A stretch of DNA of 64,000 nt from JANXMY01 sp965246745 (GCA_965246745.1 OZ251980.1:3038001-3102000), one strand, 5' to 3'. Counted from the first letter of the stretch, positions 39,358 to 48,366 are shown. Numbers and translations are program-made. The notes: generated from the letters alone by a model not told the origin.

Positions 39358-39899
39358 TCTTTCCTAATACTGACGCCTTTGGGCAAGCCATGTTTGAGGA
39401 AGCGCTGCGTCATCTGCAAGATGCCTACGTTCTGCATCAAGCTAGCCGGTGGCCGGGCGCAATTACATCGTCCATGAAAGCAGCAGAACTCGGCTTCAAA
39501 TCAATACTCATTCTGGAAGAAACATTCGGCTGGTGGGAGAAGGTCACAACATCGCATAGCCCAATGGGTGATGCAAGCGCTCATGCGGTTTTAAGTCAGA
39601 TTGTGACGCGCTTTTCGCCGAGATTAGTTTCAACCATCAAAGAAATGGAACGCTTATCGCCATCCCAACTCGGCAGGAAAGCATTTAGCGGCCAAAACCA
39701 AGATGAACGAAATCCTGAATATCCGTTTGTTCTGGTTGACGAAACAGGTGTTAGTCTAGGTAAGCCGAGTAGTTCTTTCGTTGACTTCCAAATCAGTGAA
39801 AACTATTATGAAGCCGCACGCGAACTGCTGATAACAGCAGCAGGACAATACGCCGTCATCGGCGGCTGGGGGCTTATAATCCCTGACCCGCTTCAGTAA
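39354..39899 (+). CDS. HEPN-like protein
   Basis: 181 residues. ALRHLQDAYVLHQASRWPGA followed by ITSSMKAAELGFKSILI has the helix pattern and conserved positions of HEPN proteins (paired helices with Ala, Glu and Lys). No RX4-6H motif was seen. ATGA overlap with the nucleotidyltransferase-like gene. A restriction-enzyme remnant begins 5 bases after its stop. Confidence 0.55.
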   Translation: MIFPNTDAFGQAMFEEALRHLQDAYVLHQASRWPGAITSSMKAAELGFKSILILEETFGWWEKVTTSHSPMGDASAHAVLSQIVTRFSPRLVSTIKEMERLSPSQLGRKAFSGQNQDERNPEYPFVLVDETGVSLGKPSSSFVDFQISENYYEAARELLITAAGQYAVIGGWGLIIPDPLQ

Positions 39900-39903
39900 C
39901 ATT

Positions 39904-40008
39904 ATGCCAAACCACCCTTTAGCCGAAGTGTTCGGCTTTCCGACCAAGAATTTGACCTTTGATGCCGTCCGGTACCGATGGGGCCGCCAACCTAGACACC
40001 GCTTTTAG
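39904..40008 (+). pseudogene. N-terminal remnant of a NotI-type restriction endonuclease
   Basis: A 34-residue reading frame begins MPNHPLAEVFGFPTKN and continues to VRYR, which I recall as the conserved start of the NotI-family endonucleases (HPLAEVFGFP, then YR and a Cys-Pro-Phe). The match stops after VRYR and the following sequence is structured and non-coding. If the recall is right this is a decayed restriction gene next to an MNT/HEPN-like pair. Confidence 0.45.
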
Positions 40009-40190
40009 CGGTGTTTATCCAAGAGGTCGCGGTGCGGCGTCAAGACGCGAGGCAGTAAACTTTTCTCGCTAGTGAGGATCATCCTTCGGACAAAAGATCG
40101 GTTCCCGTTCGACTTCTTCTCATCCGAAGGACGACTATACCTCGTGAGAGGAATTTATTCCCTCGCTCACTTTCTCGCTCAGAGTGCCTA
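39992..40190. other. Structured non-coding region, possible mobile-element remnant
   Basis: CTAG at 39992 is followed by a hairpin ACACCGC-TTTTA-GCGGTGT, and a further CTAG occurs at about 40070. Beyond are two more imperfect stems (around 40074-40145, with TCCTTCGGA facing TCCGAAGGA, and GTGAG facing CTCAC near 40144-40171). No coding frame is supported. It could be the remnant of a small transposon or a structured RNA. Confidence 0.4.
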
Positions 40191-40192
40191 TC

Positions 40193-40933
40193 ATGCCGCG
40201 ATCAGTTTACATTCAGTCCGACGACACTGGGCAGGCGTACAGCCCGAGCGGGGCGACGGCGGCGCGGGGGTTTGCGTTTCTCGGGTACGACGTGCGGTAT
40301 TTCCGGCCCGAGGAACTGCCGGAATTGCCGCTTTCGGCGGACACGGTGGTCGTGGCGGGCATGGGGACGATGCGGGCGGCGATTGATCGGGTGGCGGGAC
40401 GCCTGCCGCCGGCGGCGGGGGTGCCGGCGAGCCTTGCGCCGTATCTTGGGCGCGAGTCGTGGCGGGCGACGCTGGGGCAAGTGCGGGACGCGGGAAAATG
40501 GCCGGTGTTTGTGAAGCCCTTCAAAGACGCAAAGGCGTTCACAGGGCGGGTGGTGGGGAGCGCGGCGGAGCTGGACGCGCTGCGGGCGGGACGACCCGAT
40601 TTTCCGATGCTGACCGACGACTTTCCGCTTTTGGCGCAGACGCCGGTAGTGTTTAGAAGTGAGTGGCGGGTGTTTGTCCGGCGCGGGCAGGCGCTTGGAG
40701 TCAGCCATTACGCCGGGGACCCGCTGCTGTTCCCGGCGGCGGGAGCGATTCGCCTGGCGCTGGGGGCGTATTCCCATGCCCCGGCGGGGTACAGCGCGGA
40801 TTTCGGGGTGGCGGACGACGGGCGAACGCTTTTAGTGGAAGTCAACGACGGCTACTCGCTCGGGTGCGGGGCGCTGGTCGCTAATTTGTACGCGGAGATT
40901 TTGGAAGCACGCTGGGACGAGATTGTCGGCTGA
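40193..40933 (+). CDS. ATP-grasp domain protein (DUF4343-like)
   Basis: 246 residues: PVFVKPFKDAKAFTGRVV for ATP phosphate binding, FRSEWRVFVRRGQALGVSHY, and LLVEVNDGYSLGCG with the acidic metal ligands Glu and Asn near the end, the DUF4343/R2K-clade ATP-grasp pattern. Such enzymes ligate a carboxylate to an amine or thiol; the substrate is unknown. The gene has no obvious partner; folK follows 32 bases later. Confidence 0.75.
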   Translation: MPRSVYIQSDDTGQAYSPSGATAARGFAFLGYDVRYFRPEELPELPLSADTVVVAGMGTMRAAIDRVAGRLPPAAGVPASLAPYLGRESWRATLGQVRDAGKWPVFVKPFKDAKAFTGRVVGSAAELDALRAGRPDFPMLTDDFPLLAQTPVVFRSEWRVFVRRGQALGVSHYAGDPLLFPAAGAIRLALGAYSHAPAGYSADFGVADDGRTLLVEVNDGYSLGCGALVANLYAEILEARWDEIVG

Positions 40934-40965
40934 GCGAGCCGATTAAAGACGGCGCGGAATGCGGT

Positions 40966-41622
40966 ATGAACGAAGCAGCAGATAATCAGACGAATACCGT
41001 CACGGCGTATGTCGGGCTGGGAAGCAACCTCGGCGACCGGGCCGCAAGCCTCGCGGCAGCCCTGCGGATTCTCGGCGAAACGCCCGAAATCGAAGTGGGG
41101 CAAGTTTCCTCGCTGTATGCGTCCGACCCGGTGGGCATGACCGAGCAGCCGGAGTTCCTGAACGCCGTAGCGATGCTCCGAACCTCGCTGTCCGCGCACC
41201 GGCTTCTGGCCGCGCTTTTGGACATTGAAAATTTTCTAGGACGTACCCGAACCATTCGGTGGGGTCCGCGCGTTATAGATTTAGATTTGCTGCTGTATGG
41301 CGACGCGCAGATTGAGTCAGCGGACTTGGTCGTTCCCCATCCGCGCCTTGCTGAGCGGGAGTTTGTGCTGACGCCGCTGGCCGAGATCGCGCCGAATTTG
41401 GTTTTGCCGGGCGGCCGCCGGACGGTGCAGGCGCTGGCGAGCGAGCTTTCGGCAAAAAACTCCGCCGGAATGGGAACATTCGGCGCATCGGAGCCGTCAC
41501 GGATAAGATTGGCCTGCGGCGCGTTGCTGAACCACGGTGACTTTGTGACAGGAAAAACGCGACATGCTGTTTTCGTACCAAGCCAAAGACCAAGCCGGGC
41601 GGACCGTGACCGGGGCGCTTGA
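40966..41622 (+). CDS. folK: 2-amino-4-hydroxy-6-hydroxymethyldihydropteridine pyrophosphokinase
   Basis: 218 residues. Transfers pyrophosphate from ATP to the pterin in folate synthesis. Motifs: VTAYVGLGSNLGDRAASL, EFLNAVAMLRT, NFLGRTRTIRWGPRVIDLDL, VVPHPRLAEREFVLTPL. Family members normally end about 160-170 residues; here about 55 further residues run over the start of the next gene by 59 bp. The extra tail has no recognisable fold and may come from a lost stop codon. folP and folB are not in the window. Confidence 0.95.
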   Translation: MNEAADNQTNTVTAYVGLGSNLGDRAASLAAALRILGETPEIEVGQVSSLYASDPVGMTEQPEFLNAVAMLRTSLSAHRLLAALLDIENFLGRTRTIRWGPRVIDLDLLLYGDAQIESADLVVPHPRLAEREFVLTPLAEIAPNLVLPGGRRTVQALASELSAKNSAGMGTFGASEPSRIRLACGALLNHGDFVTGKTRHAVFVPSQRPSRADRDRGA

Positions 41623-42835
41623 TGCCGACAATGAGCGGCAGGCGGCCCAGGAAATCCGCGACATGGGCTACTTCCCCATGCGCCTGGCCCCGCAGCGCGG
41701 CGGGGCGGCGACCCTGACGCCTCCGCCGGGCGCGTCGGCGCAAAGCGCGGCGCGGGGGGCATTAAACGGCAGCGCCGGGCTGCTGCCGCGCCGTCCGATG
41801 TCGCCGGGGCTGTGGCTGCTGGCGCACCTTGTTTTCCCTTTGTTTTCCGGGGTCGGCCTGCGCGACCTGGCGCTGATGTACCGGCAGTTCGCCGCCATGC
41901 TCGGCGCGGGCGTGCCGATTTATCAGTGCTTGACCTCGCTGACCCGGCAGACAAGCAACCCGGTCCTGCGCCGGCATCTGCAAAAGATCGCCGCGCGGGT
42001 GCAGGAAGGCGAGGGGCTGACCTCGGTGATGAACGAGACGCCGTGGATTTTTTCGGATTTCCAGCGGGCGATGATTGCGGCGGGCGAGATGAGCGGCGGC
42101 CTGGACACCATGATGGGCCGGCTGTCGTCGGCGCTGGAGCAGGAATACGCGCTGCGGAGCAAGATCAAAAGCGAGATGGTCGAGCCGACCGTCACCCTGC
42201 TGGCATCGTTTCTGCTGCCGCCGCTGGTGCTGATTGTCGTCGCGGGCGATGTGCATGGGTACTTGGTGCAGGCGGTCTACCCGCTGCTCGAAACCGCCGC
42301 CGTTTTCTGCTTGATTTATGTGGTCGGCAAGCTGCTGTCGCAGTTTAAGTTTGTTTTCGATGCCGCGCTGTATTCCCTGCCGGGCATCGGCGGCGCGGTC
42401 CGCATGATTTCGCTGGCCCGGTTTGCGCGGGCGTTCGCATCGCTCTACGCGGCCGGCGTCGGCATCCCGGAAGCGGTCCGGTATTCGGCGGCGGCGACCG
42501 GCAACGAGTTTTTGTCCCGGCGGATGACCTCGGCCATTCCCGCGATCATGGGCGGGTACGGGATCGCCGAGTCTTTGCAGGCGACCCGTGTGTTTCCGCC
42601 GATGGTGGTGTCCATGCTGAGCACCGGCGAGAAAACCGGCGGCCTCGACATGACGATGGACAAAGTCGCCGAGTATTACGAGCAGGAATCGGTTGTCCGT
42701 CTGCACCAAATTGTGGTAACATTGCGAACAGCGGCGCTGTTATTTATTGCCGTGCGCGTGACCATGATCTTGGTTCAGTTTTACGGCGGTTATGCCGGCC
42801 AGGTCAATCACGAGATGGACCCCGACGCGCAGTAG
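41564..42835 (+). CDS. Type II secretion/type IV pilus inner-membrane platform protein (GspF/PilC)
   Basis: 423 residues. Two T2SSF domains: ALMYRQFAAMLGAGVPIYQ, then AGEMSGGLDTMMGRLSSAL in the first and FARAFASLYAAGVGIPEA with STGEKTGGLDMTMDKVAEYY in the second. Several membrane helices, including TVTLLASFLLPPLVLIVVAG. It connects the motor ATPase to the growing pseudopilus and may serve the prepilins in this window. The start overlaps the folK tail by 59 bp. Confidence 0.9.
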   Translation: MLFSYQAKDQAGRTVTGALDADNERQAAQEIRDMGYFPMRLAPQRGGAATLTPPPGASAQSAARGALNGSAGLLPRRPMSPGLWLLAHLVFPLFSGVGLRDLALMYRQFAAMLGAGVPIYQCLTSLTRQTSNPVLRRHLQKIAARVQEGEGLTSVMNETPWIFSDFQRAMIAAGEMSGGLDTMMGRLSSALEQEYALRSKIKSEMVEPTVTLLASFLLPPLVLIVVAGDVHGYLVQAVYPLLETAAVFCLIYVVGKLLSQFKFVFDAALYSLPGIGGAVRMISLARFARAFASLYAAGVGIPEAVRYSAAATGNEFLSRRMTSAIPAIMGGYGIAESLQATRVFPPMVVSMLSTGEKTGGLDMTMDKVAEYYEQESVVRLHQIVVTLRTAALLFIAVRVTMILVQFYGGYAGQVNHEMDPDAQ

Positions 42836-43016
42836 CGTCCGCCCGGCCCCGAGGCCGATCTCGTTTCCAGAGTTGAGTTTACGCAGGACGCAGCGCAGCG
42901 TTATGTTTTATTTTTTCTGCGCCGTCGTCCGAGAAAGGCAGGCTTTATTCCCAAAGACCATTTCCGCCCGAACCGATTTCGTGTGACTTATTTTTTATTT
43001 TCATTGGAGCCGTGAC

Positions 43017-43697
43017 ATGATGAGCTTACAGCGCAATTATTACGAAGTGATGGGGCTGCCGCCGGGAGCGACAACCGATCAGATCAAAAAGAAGTACCGG
43101 GAGCTTGCGCGTCAGTTCCACCCCGATGTGGCGCAGGATAAAGCGATCAGCCAGCGCATGTTCACCCAAATCAACCAAGCGTACAGCGTTCTCGGCAACC
43201 CCGAGCGCCGCGCCCAGTACAACGGCGTTCTGCAAAACACGCCGCCTCCGGCCGCCGCCCCGCCCCAAGCCGCCCCGCCGCCGGCCAAGCCGGTCAGCGT
43301 CGTCAAAGCGCAGGCGCTCCCGGAAATGCTCGGGCGTGCGGAAAGCGCAATAATGGCCGGCAACCCGGTCGAAGCCCGCGCGTTTTGTATGCGGGTGCTG
43401 GAAACCGACCCGCGCCAGGTGCGTGCCCTGGAGCTGCTCGGCGACGCCCTCGCGCAGATGGGCCGGCGCGACGAAGCGGCGGTGCAGTACCGCCGCGCCG
43501 TCCAGATCGCGCCCTCCACGATGATCCAGGCCAAGCTGAACCGGGTTGCGGCCCCGCCCGCCCCGTCCCGCCCGGTCCCGCCGCAGTCGCCGAACCCGGC
43601 CTCAAGCGCCGGCGGCGTGCAGAAAACCCTGCGCCCCGGCGGCGCGGACGAGCCGGAAAAGCCCGGCCTGCTCGGGCGGCTGCTCGGACGCAAGTAG
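43017..43697 (+). CDS. J-domain protein with TPR-like C-terminus
   Basis: 226 residues. J domain 1-70 with HPD in ARQFHPDVAQDKAI and AYSVLGNPERRAQYNG. A Pro/Ala linker is followed by TPR-like repeats (AESAIMAGNPVEARAFCM, LLGDALAQMGRRDEAAVQY). Probably recruits DnaK to specific clients. The 181-bp gap before it holds only weak AT-rich sequence. An intrinsic terminator follows. Confidence 0.85.
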   Translation: MMSLQRNYYEVMGLPPGATTDQIKKKYRELARQFHPDVAQDKAISQRMFTQINQAYSVLGNPERRAQYNGVLQNTPPPAAAPPQAAPPPAKPVSVVKAQALPEMLGRAESAIMAGNPVEARAFCMRVLETDPRQVRALELLGDALAQMGRRDEAAVQYRRAVQIAPSTMIQAKLNRVAAPPAPSRPVPPQSPNPASSAGGVQKTLRPGGADEPEKPGLLGRLLGRK

Positions 43698-43730
43698 CCT
43701 CACGAAAGCAAAAAACGCGAACGAAAAAAG

Positions 43731-43761
43731 CGCGAACGGCAGCCGCCGTTCGCGTTTTTTT
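43731..43761 (+). terminator. Intrinsic terminator after the J-domain gene
   Basis: 10-bp stem CGCGAACGGC and GCCGTTCGCG, loop AGCC, then seven T. Confidence 0.93.
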
Positions 43762-43776
43762 CGGTTTAGGTTAATT

Positions 43777-43981
43777 AACTGATGTTACGCGATGGCCTCC
43801 AATTACGAGGGCGTGAACGCCCGCGCTGGGGGGCGCGGACGCCAAGCCGCCACCTGCGTGGCGGAAGATGTAATCTCTATCCTATCCTATTCTTGTCCCG
43901 CGCAGGCGGGACCTTAGCGCTGCGCTCCCCAGCGAGGGCGTTCACGCCCTCGTAATTGGAGGCCATCGCGTAACATCAGTT
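43777..43981. mobile_element. 205-bp inverted-repeat element, copy 1
   Basis: 46-bp perfect terminal inverted repeats (43777-43822 and 43936-43981), continuing after one mismatch into CGCTGGGG on both sides. Inside are two strong hairpins (GCCGCCACCTGCGTGGCGG and GTCCCGCGCAGGCGGGAC) and an AT-rich middle. The internal sequence is shared in opposite orientation by the disrupted copy at 58554-59643. No coding capacity; resembles a MITE or a large REP-like element. Confidence 0.8.
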
Positions 43982-44739
43982 CATAAAATACGGTTGTGGA
44001 AGCGGGGCGCGGGACGCAGCCGAAAGTGCCGTCCGGCGGCCCGCAGGCGCGTGCGGTGATACAGCGCCGTCAGTGCGGTCTGGCCGCGCTGGCCGGCGCG
44101 GGCGGCAAAAAACAACAGCACGACCGGGTAGGAATAGCGCCGCCCGGCGTTTTCCCAAAAATAACGGGCCGCCTGCGCGGCGGTCAGGGGGCGCGACGGG
44201 CGGTACAGGCGGGGCGCGGTCATCGCCACATATTCGGACGCGACGCACAGCATTTGAGCTTCAATCGGGACCGAGCGCCCGTGCCGCCCGAACGGATAGC
44301 CGCTGCCGTCCAGATACTCGTGGTGAAAGCGGACCGTGTCCGACGCCGGCTGAAGCAGCGGAACACCGTCGAGAATGGCCGCGCCGACCCGGACATAATC
44401 GCGCAGCACAAAGCGGTCGCGCGGGCGGCTTAGGCCGGCGGGGGTGTTCAGCAGCTCGTAGGGCACCGAGACTTTGCCGATGCCGTGCAGCAGCGCCGCG
44501 TATTCCAGCCGCCGGGTCGCCATCAGGCCCATGCCGCGCAGGCGGGCCATCCAGACGACGTAATGCGACGTGGCTTCGGCATGCCCGAGCAGATGCGGCT
44601 CCCGCGCTTCCACGGTCCGCGCCAGCGCAATAAATGTCTGGCGGTAGGAGCGGCGAACGGTCCACGGCAGATACAAAAAGATCGCCAGCAGCGAAACGCT
44701 GAAAATGGTTCCGGCCAGAATGTTGACACTGAATTCCAT
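43981..44739 (-). CDS. HD-GYP-like membrane protein with degenerate HD motif
   Basis: 252 residues. One N-terminal membrane helix (TIFSVSLLAIFLYLPWTV), then an HD-GYP-type domain: EPHLLGHAEATSHYVVWMA, ALLHGIGKVSVP, FHHEYLDGSGYPFG. The catalytic HD doublet reads HG, so metal-dependent cyclic-di-GMP hydrolysis is unlikely; the HHE and GYP parts persist. The C-terminal 60 residues are very Arg-rich. Its stop codon abuts the inverted-repeat element at 43777-43981, which may have replaced the original end. Cotranscribed with 44752-46230. Confidence 0.8.
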   Translation of the reverse strand: MEFSVNILAGTIFSVSLLAIFLYLPWTVRRSYRQTFIALARTVEAREPHLLGHAEATSHYVVWMARLRGMGLMATRRLEYAALLHGIGKVSVPYELLNTPAGLSRPRDRFVLRDYVRVGAAILDGVPLLQPASDTVRFHHEYLDGSGYPFGRHGRSVPIEAQMLCVASEYVAMTAPRLYRPSRPLTAAQAARYFWENAGRRYSYPVVLLFFAARAGQRGQTALTALYHRTRLRAAGRHFRLRPAPRFHNRIL

Positions 44740-44751
44740 TAAAAATCCAAG

Positions 44752-46230
44752 CTAAACCGAGTAAGCGGGCATGGCGGAGTCATACGAGCCGGACCACAGC
44801 GAGTCGTCGGCGAGGCCGGGCTTCGGCCCGACTTCAAGGCCGGCGGCTTCCATTTCCCGCTCACGCTCCAAAATCGCCGTGAACACGCTGACCACGCCGG
44901 CATGAAACTGTGTTCCGGCATTGCGGCGCAGCTCGGCAACGGCGGCGTCCACCGGCATCGGCTTGCGGTAAGGCCGCCGGTCTTCTTTGGCCGGGCCGCC
45001 GACCATCGCGTCAAAGGCGTCCACGGCGGAGATAATGCTGGCTTCAATCGGAATGTCGTCTTCGGCAAGACCGTCGGGGTAGCCGCCGCCGTCGGGCCGC
45101 TCGTGGTGATGACGTATCCAGTGGCCGACTTGGCCCATCACGCTCATTTTCAGCACGAGGTCTGCGCCGGTGACCGGGTGGCGCTTGATCATAGACCAGT
45201 CGTCGTCGGTCAGCCGCCCGACTTTGTTTAATACGCGGTCGTCCACGGCGACTTTGCCGATGTCATGGAGCACGGCGGCGTCCCCGATACACGCCATCGA
45301 AGACGGCGGCAGGTGCATTTCTTCGGCGATTTTTTGCGCCCAGCGGGCGACCCGGTGCAGGTGCCCGTGGGTATACGGATGCGCTTCCTGCATCATCCGC
45401 CCCATCAGCTCCACCCCCTGCCGGTACGCCGCCAGGGTCCGATTATGCGTCAAAATCACCAGCCGCAGCGCATACATCGGCACGACAATGAACCCGACGC
45501 CCCACCACCAGTGCTCGTTGTAAATCAAGGCCGTGACAAGCCCCAGCGGCGACATCAAAATCGCGCTCGGCATCTGCCAGCGGATGTTATTGTACCAAAT
45601 AATATCCCAGCGTTTCTTCTCGTAAAAGCTGATCAGCGTCGTTGCCAGCAGTGCATTCCCAATGAAGCCAGCGAACGTACAAAAAGGCAGCGCTGTGCAG
45701 GCAATCCAGCTCGGCGTTTCGCCGATCCGCACCCCATGATGCCAGAAAAACAAGCGTTCCAACGCAGCATAAATCAATGCGCTTGCACCGAAAACATTGA
45801 CCTGCCCTGCGATGTTGGGAACATAAAGTTTCAGCTTAAGGCGGTTATGGGGTGACATGGCGACGAAACCCTCCACCAAAACACAGATGACCGTTGTTGC
45901 GACAACGGCGGACGCGCCAAACAGGCCGGCCATCGTAAACAGAACTGGGATACCGGGGTAAGTCGTCAGCTCATCGCTCGGTAAGCGAACCGCGAGAAGG
46001 CTTGTCGCAAGAACGAGAGCTGTCAGTGTCCCGAAATCTCGCCAGGAGTGCAGGGAAGGGGGGCTGATAAGAAAGCAGAGGCAAGCAATCAATGGCGCGA
46101 CCCAAGTGAGCCGGCGAACAAAATCACCATAAGTGGTTATCGGCTTCAAAAGCAGCTCGCGCGTCTGAGCGAAGCGATCTAGTTGCTGTGGGATAAATTG
46201 CTGTGTGATGAATGGGGGTATGGAAAACAT
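44752..46230 (-). CDS. Polytopic membrane HD-GYP phosphohydrolase
   Basis: 492 residues from ATG 46230; the TTG at 46290 is an alternative. About seven N-terminal helices form a membrane sensor (VAPLIACLCFLISPPSLHS and following), then an intact HD-GYP domain: HTHGHLHRVARWAQKIA-like start, AAVLHDIGKVAVDDRVLN, HHERPDGGGYPDGL. Such enzymes usually hydrolyse cyclic di-GMP. A degenerate relative follows 12 bases downstream. Confidence 0.85.
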   Translation of the reverse strand: MFSIPPFITQQFIPQQLDRFAQTRELLLKPITTYGDFVRRLTWVAPLIACLCFLISPPSLHSWRDFGTLTALVLATSLLAVRLPSDELTTYPGIPVLFTMAGLFGASAVVATTVICVLVEGFVAMSPHNRLKLKLYVPNIAGQVNVFGASALIYAALERLFFWHHGVRIGETPSWIACTALPFCTFAGFIGNALLATTLISFYEKKRWDIIWYNNIRWQMPSAILMSPLGLVTALIYNEHWWWGVGFIVVPMYALRLVILTHNRTLAAYRQGVELMGRMMQEAHPYTHGHLHRVARWAQKIAEEMHLPPSSMACIGDAAVLHDIGKVAVDDRVLNKVGRLTDDDWSMIKRHPVTGADLVLKMSVMGQVGHWIRHHHERPDGGGYPDGLAEDDIPIEASIISAVDAFDAMVGGPAKEDRRPYRKPMPVDAAVAELRRNAGTQFHAGVVSVFTAILEREREMEAAGLEVGPKPGLADDSLWSGSYDSAMPAYSV

Positions 46231-46708
46231 GGCAGCACTTCTAAATGAGACAAATCCCCAATGGGAGAACTTGTTTCTGAGTCCGGGCAAAGCGCGAAAA
46301 ATTCAAAGTAGAAATTTGGAGTAAAATCATAAGAGTTGCGGGAAACCGTTTTGTTCATGACCATCATTTCGACAAAGCCGTAGGGTTTCATCTCTTGCTT
46401 TAGTGAATCCAAGCGAGACTATTCGGCCGGCGGCTTGTTCGGCCAATGACTGATGACTCCGCAGCCGAAAATGGCGGCGGACAAACCTTTGATCATTTTG
46501 GAAACGGTATTCATGGGTGATACCTAAACAACACGCGGCAGTGCCGACTTCTCGGACATCGTGCCGGCTTCGCTCGTGAAACCCCCTCGGGTTTCTAGGT
46601 TTCCCGCAGCTCAAAGCGAAACGTATCAAAGCGAAACGTAAAGCCATTATTCCATTGTGAAGGTGCAATGTACAGTAAAATTACGGGGTGGGGAAAAACA
46701 AAAGAGCT
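46231..46708. other. Intergenic region with small repeats, no supported gene
   Basis: 478 bp, AT-richer than its flanks. It holds a hairpin GAAACCC-CCTC-GGGTTTC (46578-46595) and a perfect 15-base direct tandem repeat TCAAAGCGAAACGTA (46611-46640). Open frames here are short, with no family features. Confidence 0.6.
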
Positions 46709-47410
46709 TCAGAGTTCTTCTTCCAAAAACGCCAGGCTGAGGCGGCGGTTGACGGCATCCAGGGTGGCGCTGACCACAGCTTTCCAGGCGTCCTGCCGGA
46801 CCAGGGCGCTGCCCGTCAAAAGCTCCTCGCCTTTGGCGGGGGCGATGGCGGACACCAAAACTACCACCGCTTTGCGGCCTGCCAGGGACACGTCGGCCTG
46901 CAAATCTTCCACCACCATCGTGCCGTCGTCCCCGCCGCTGTCTTCCACGGCGCGGATCGCCGCCGTGGCAATCAGGCGAAGCTGGTTGAAGCCCGATGCG
47001 TGCCCGCCCGCCGTGCCGGTGTGGAGGCTGTCGCCCCGGCGCAGGTGGACCACGGCTTCCGCCCGGCTGCCGTGGACAGTCAGCGCGACATCGGAAAAGG
47101 TCAAGCGCGGCAGGCCGGACGCCGCGCCGCCCCCGCCGAGAGGCGAGCGGCCCTGAACCTGGGCAATGGAGATTTTCTTGTGGTCGAGGACAAAATCGAG
47201 GTGAGCGCGGACCGCCGACTCAATGTCGCGGGCGACCTGCTTGGGAGCGCGTTTGGGATGGACCAGCACATGCAGCTCGTCTACCCGGCCGGTCGGCCCG
47301 AGGACGGCCCGGACGGACACGACATCTTTAAGCTGGCGCACGGTGTCTTCAATCTGCTCGGCGGACACATAGCGGCGCGAGGTGGAAAGGTCTCCAGAGG
47401 GCAGTTCCAT
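46709..47410 (-). CDS. Hypothetical protein, possibly envelope/Asp23-like
   Basis: 233 residues without signal or membrane helix. An N-terminal half of alternating strands and helices (AEQIEDTVRQLKDVVSVRAV, DELHVLVHPKRAPKQVARDI) and a C-terminal half with ALVRQDAWKAVVSATLDAVN. No family was recognised with certainty. Standalone gene. The 122-bp gap upstream shows no clear promoter. Confidence 0.6.
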   Translation of the reverse strand: MELPSGDLSTSRRYVSAEQIEDTVRQLKDVVSVRAVLGPTGRVDELHVLVHPKRAPKQVARDIESAVRAHLDFVLDHKKISIAQVQGRSPLGGGGAASGLPRLTFSDVALTVHGSRAEAVVHLRRGDSLHTGTAGGHASGFNQLRLIATAAIRAVEDSGGDDGTMVVEDLQADVSLAGRKAVVVLVSAIAPAKGEELLTGSALVRQDAWKAVVSATLDAVNRRLSLAFLEEEL

Positions 47411-47532
47411 TGGCGGGGGCGCTCCTTATAATACAACTCAGGCTGCCGGAGGGTACATCAGCGAACTCAGCCTGCACCGTTATTGTAACATAGATTTCGT
47501 GTTTTTCGCAGTCTGTCTTTCTTGGCAACTTT

Positions 47533-48366
47533 TTATTTTTCAAGCGGCCCCAAAAGCGCTCCCGCCAGGCACGCCCCTGCCAGCGTGCAAAGCAGATTAA
47601 CCGCATCGTTGCCGATCCGCCGCATGCCGCGCTCCGGCGGCCCCGCCTGCGGCGTTTCGGTCCACCGCGCGGGGTTGTCCGGGTCGCGCCACTGCGCCTG
47701 CGCCCACGCCCCGAGCAGGCTGTCCGCCAGCGCTCCGCCGAAGCCCGCCAGGGTGACAATCCAAAATTCGCGTTCGCTGCCCGCGCAGAGACCCAAAAGC
47801 GCCGCGCCTGCCAGCGCCGCCGCCGTTCCCGGCAGGCTGACCGCGCCGGACACCCCTGCGTCCGCCCGCCGCCCGGTCCGCAGGTCATACGGGCGTCCGC
47901 CGAGCGCGGACCCGATCTCCGTCGCCCAGGTGTCGGCGTTCGCCGCCGCCAGCGCTGCCAGAAACAGCAGCGTTCCGTGTTCCAGCCCAAACCGCGTTCC
48001 CAGCAGGCAGGCCGCCGCGACCCCGCCGTTCGCCGCCACCTGCCCGGCATCCCGCCGCCCGCCTTTTTCGTACCCGAGCGCGTCTTTCCGCCCCCTGCGC
48101 CAGCGGGAAAGAACCGACGACGTGCCGAAAAACAGCAGCAGCGCCCCCGCCGCGCTCCATCCGCCGACACCGAAGACGACCGTGCCGACCGCCCACGCGG
48201 CAGCCGCGCCGCTCCCCGTCAACGCGCGGGCGCGGTAAGCCGACGCGGCGACAGCGGCGGCCAGCAGCGCTCCGAGGATAAAGCCGGTCAAGAGAGGCCC
48301 CCCCGCCCCAATTCTGGGGAGCCGGATGCGGATAAGAGGGCGCGGCAACAACAGAGGGCGCGGCAA
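47533..48366 (-). CDS. DUF92/TMEM19-family membrane protein
   Basis: 277 residues with about six helices. DUF92 features: GVGGWSAAGALLLFFGTSSV, NGGVAAACLL, AALAAANADTWATEIGSAL, VSLPGTAAALAGAALLGL. A plant member (VTE6) is a phytyl-phosphate kinase; the bacterial function is unsettled. The N-terminus before residue 25 is Pro/Arg-rich and a later start is possible. The sequence ATTCTGGGG(A)GC/GCCCCAATT near its start forms part of a short inverted repeat (around 48303-48320 and 48405-48420). Confidence 0.82.
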   Translation of the reverse strand: MPRPLLLPRPLIRIRLPRIGAGGPLLTGFILGALLAAAVAASAYRARALTGSGAAAAWAVGTVVFGVGGWSAAGALLLFFGTSSVLSRWRRGRKDALGYEKGGRRDAGQVAANGGVAAACLLGTRFGLEHGTLLFLAALAAANADTWATEIGSALGGRPYDLRTGRRADAGVSGAVSLPGTAAALAGAALLGLCAGSEREFWIVTLAGFGGALADSLLGAWAQAQWRDPDNPARWTETPQAGPPERGMRRIGNDAVNLLCTLAGACLAGALLGPLEK

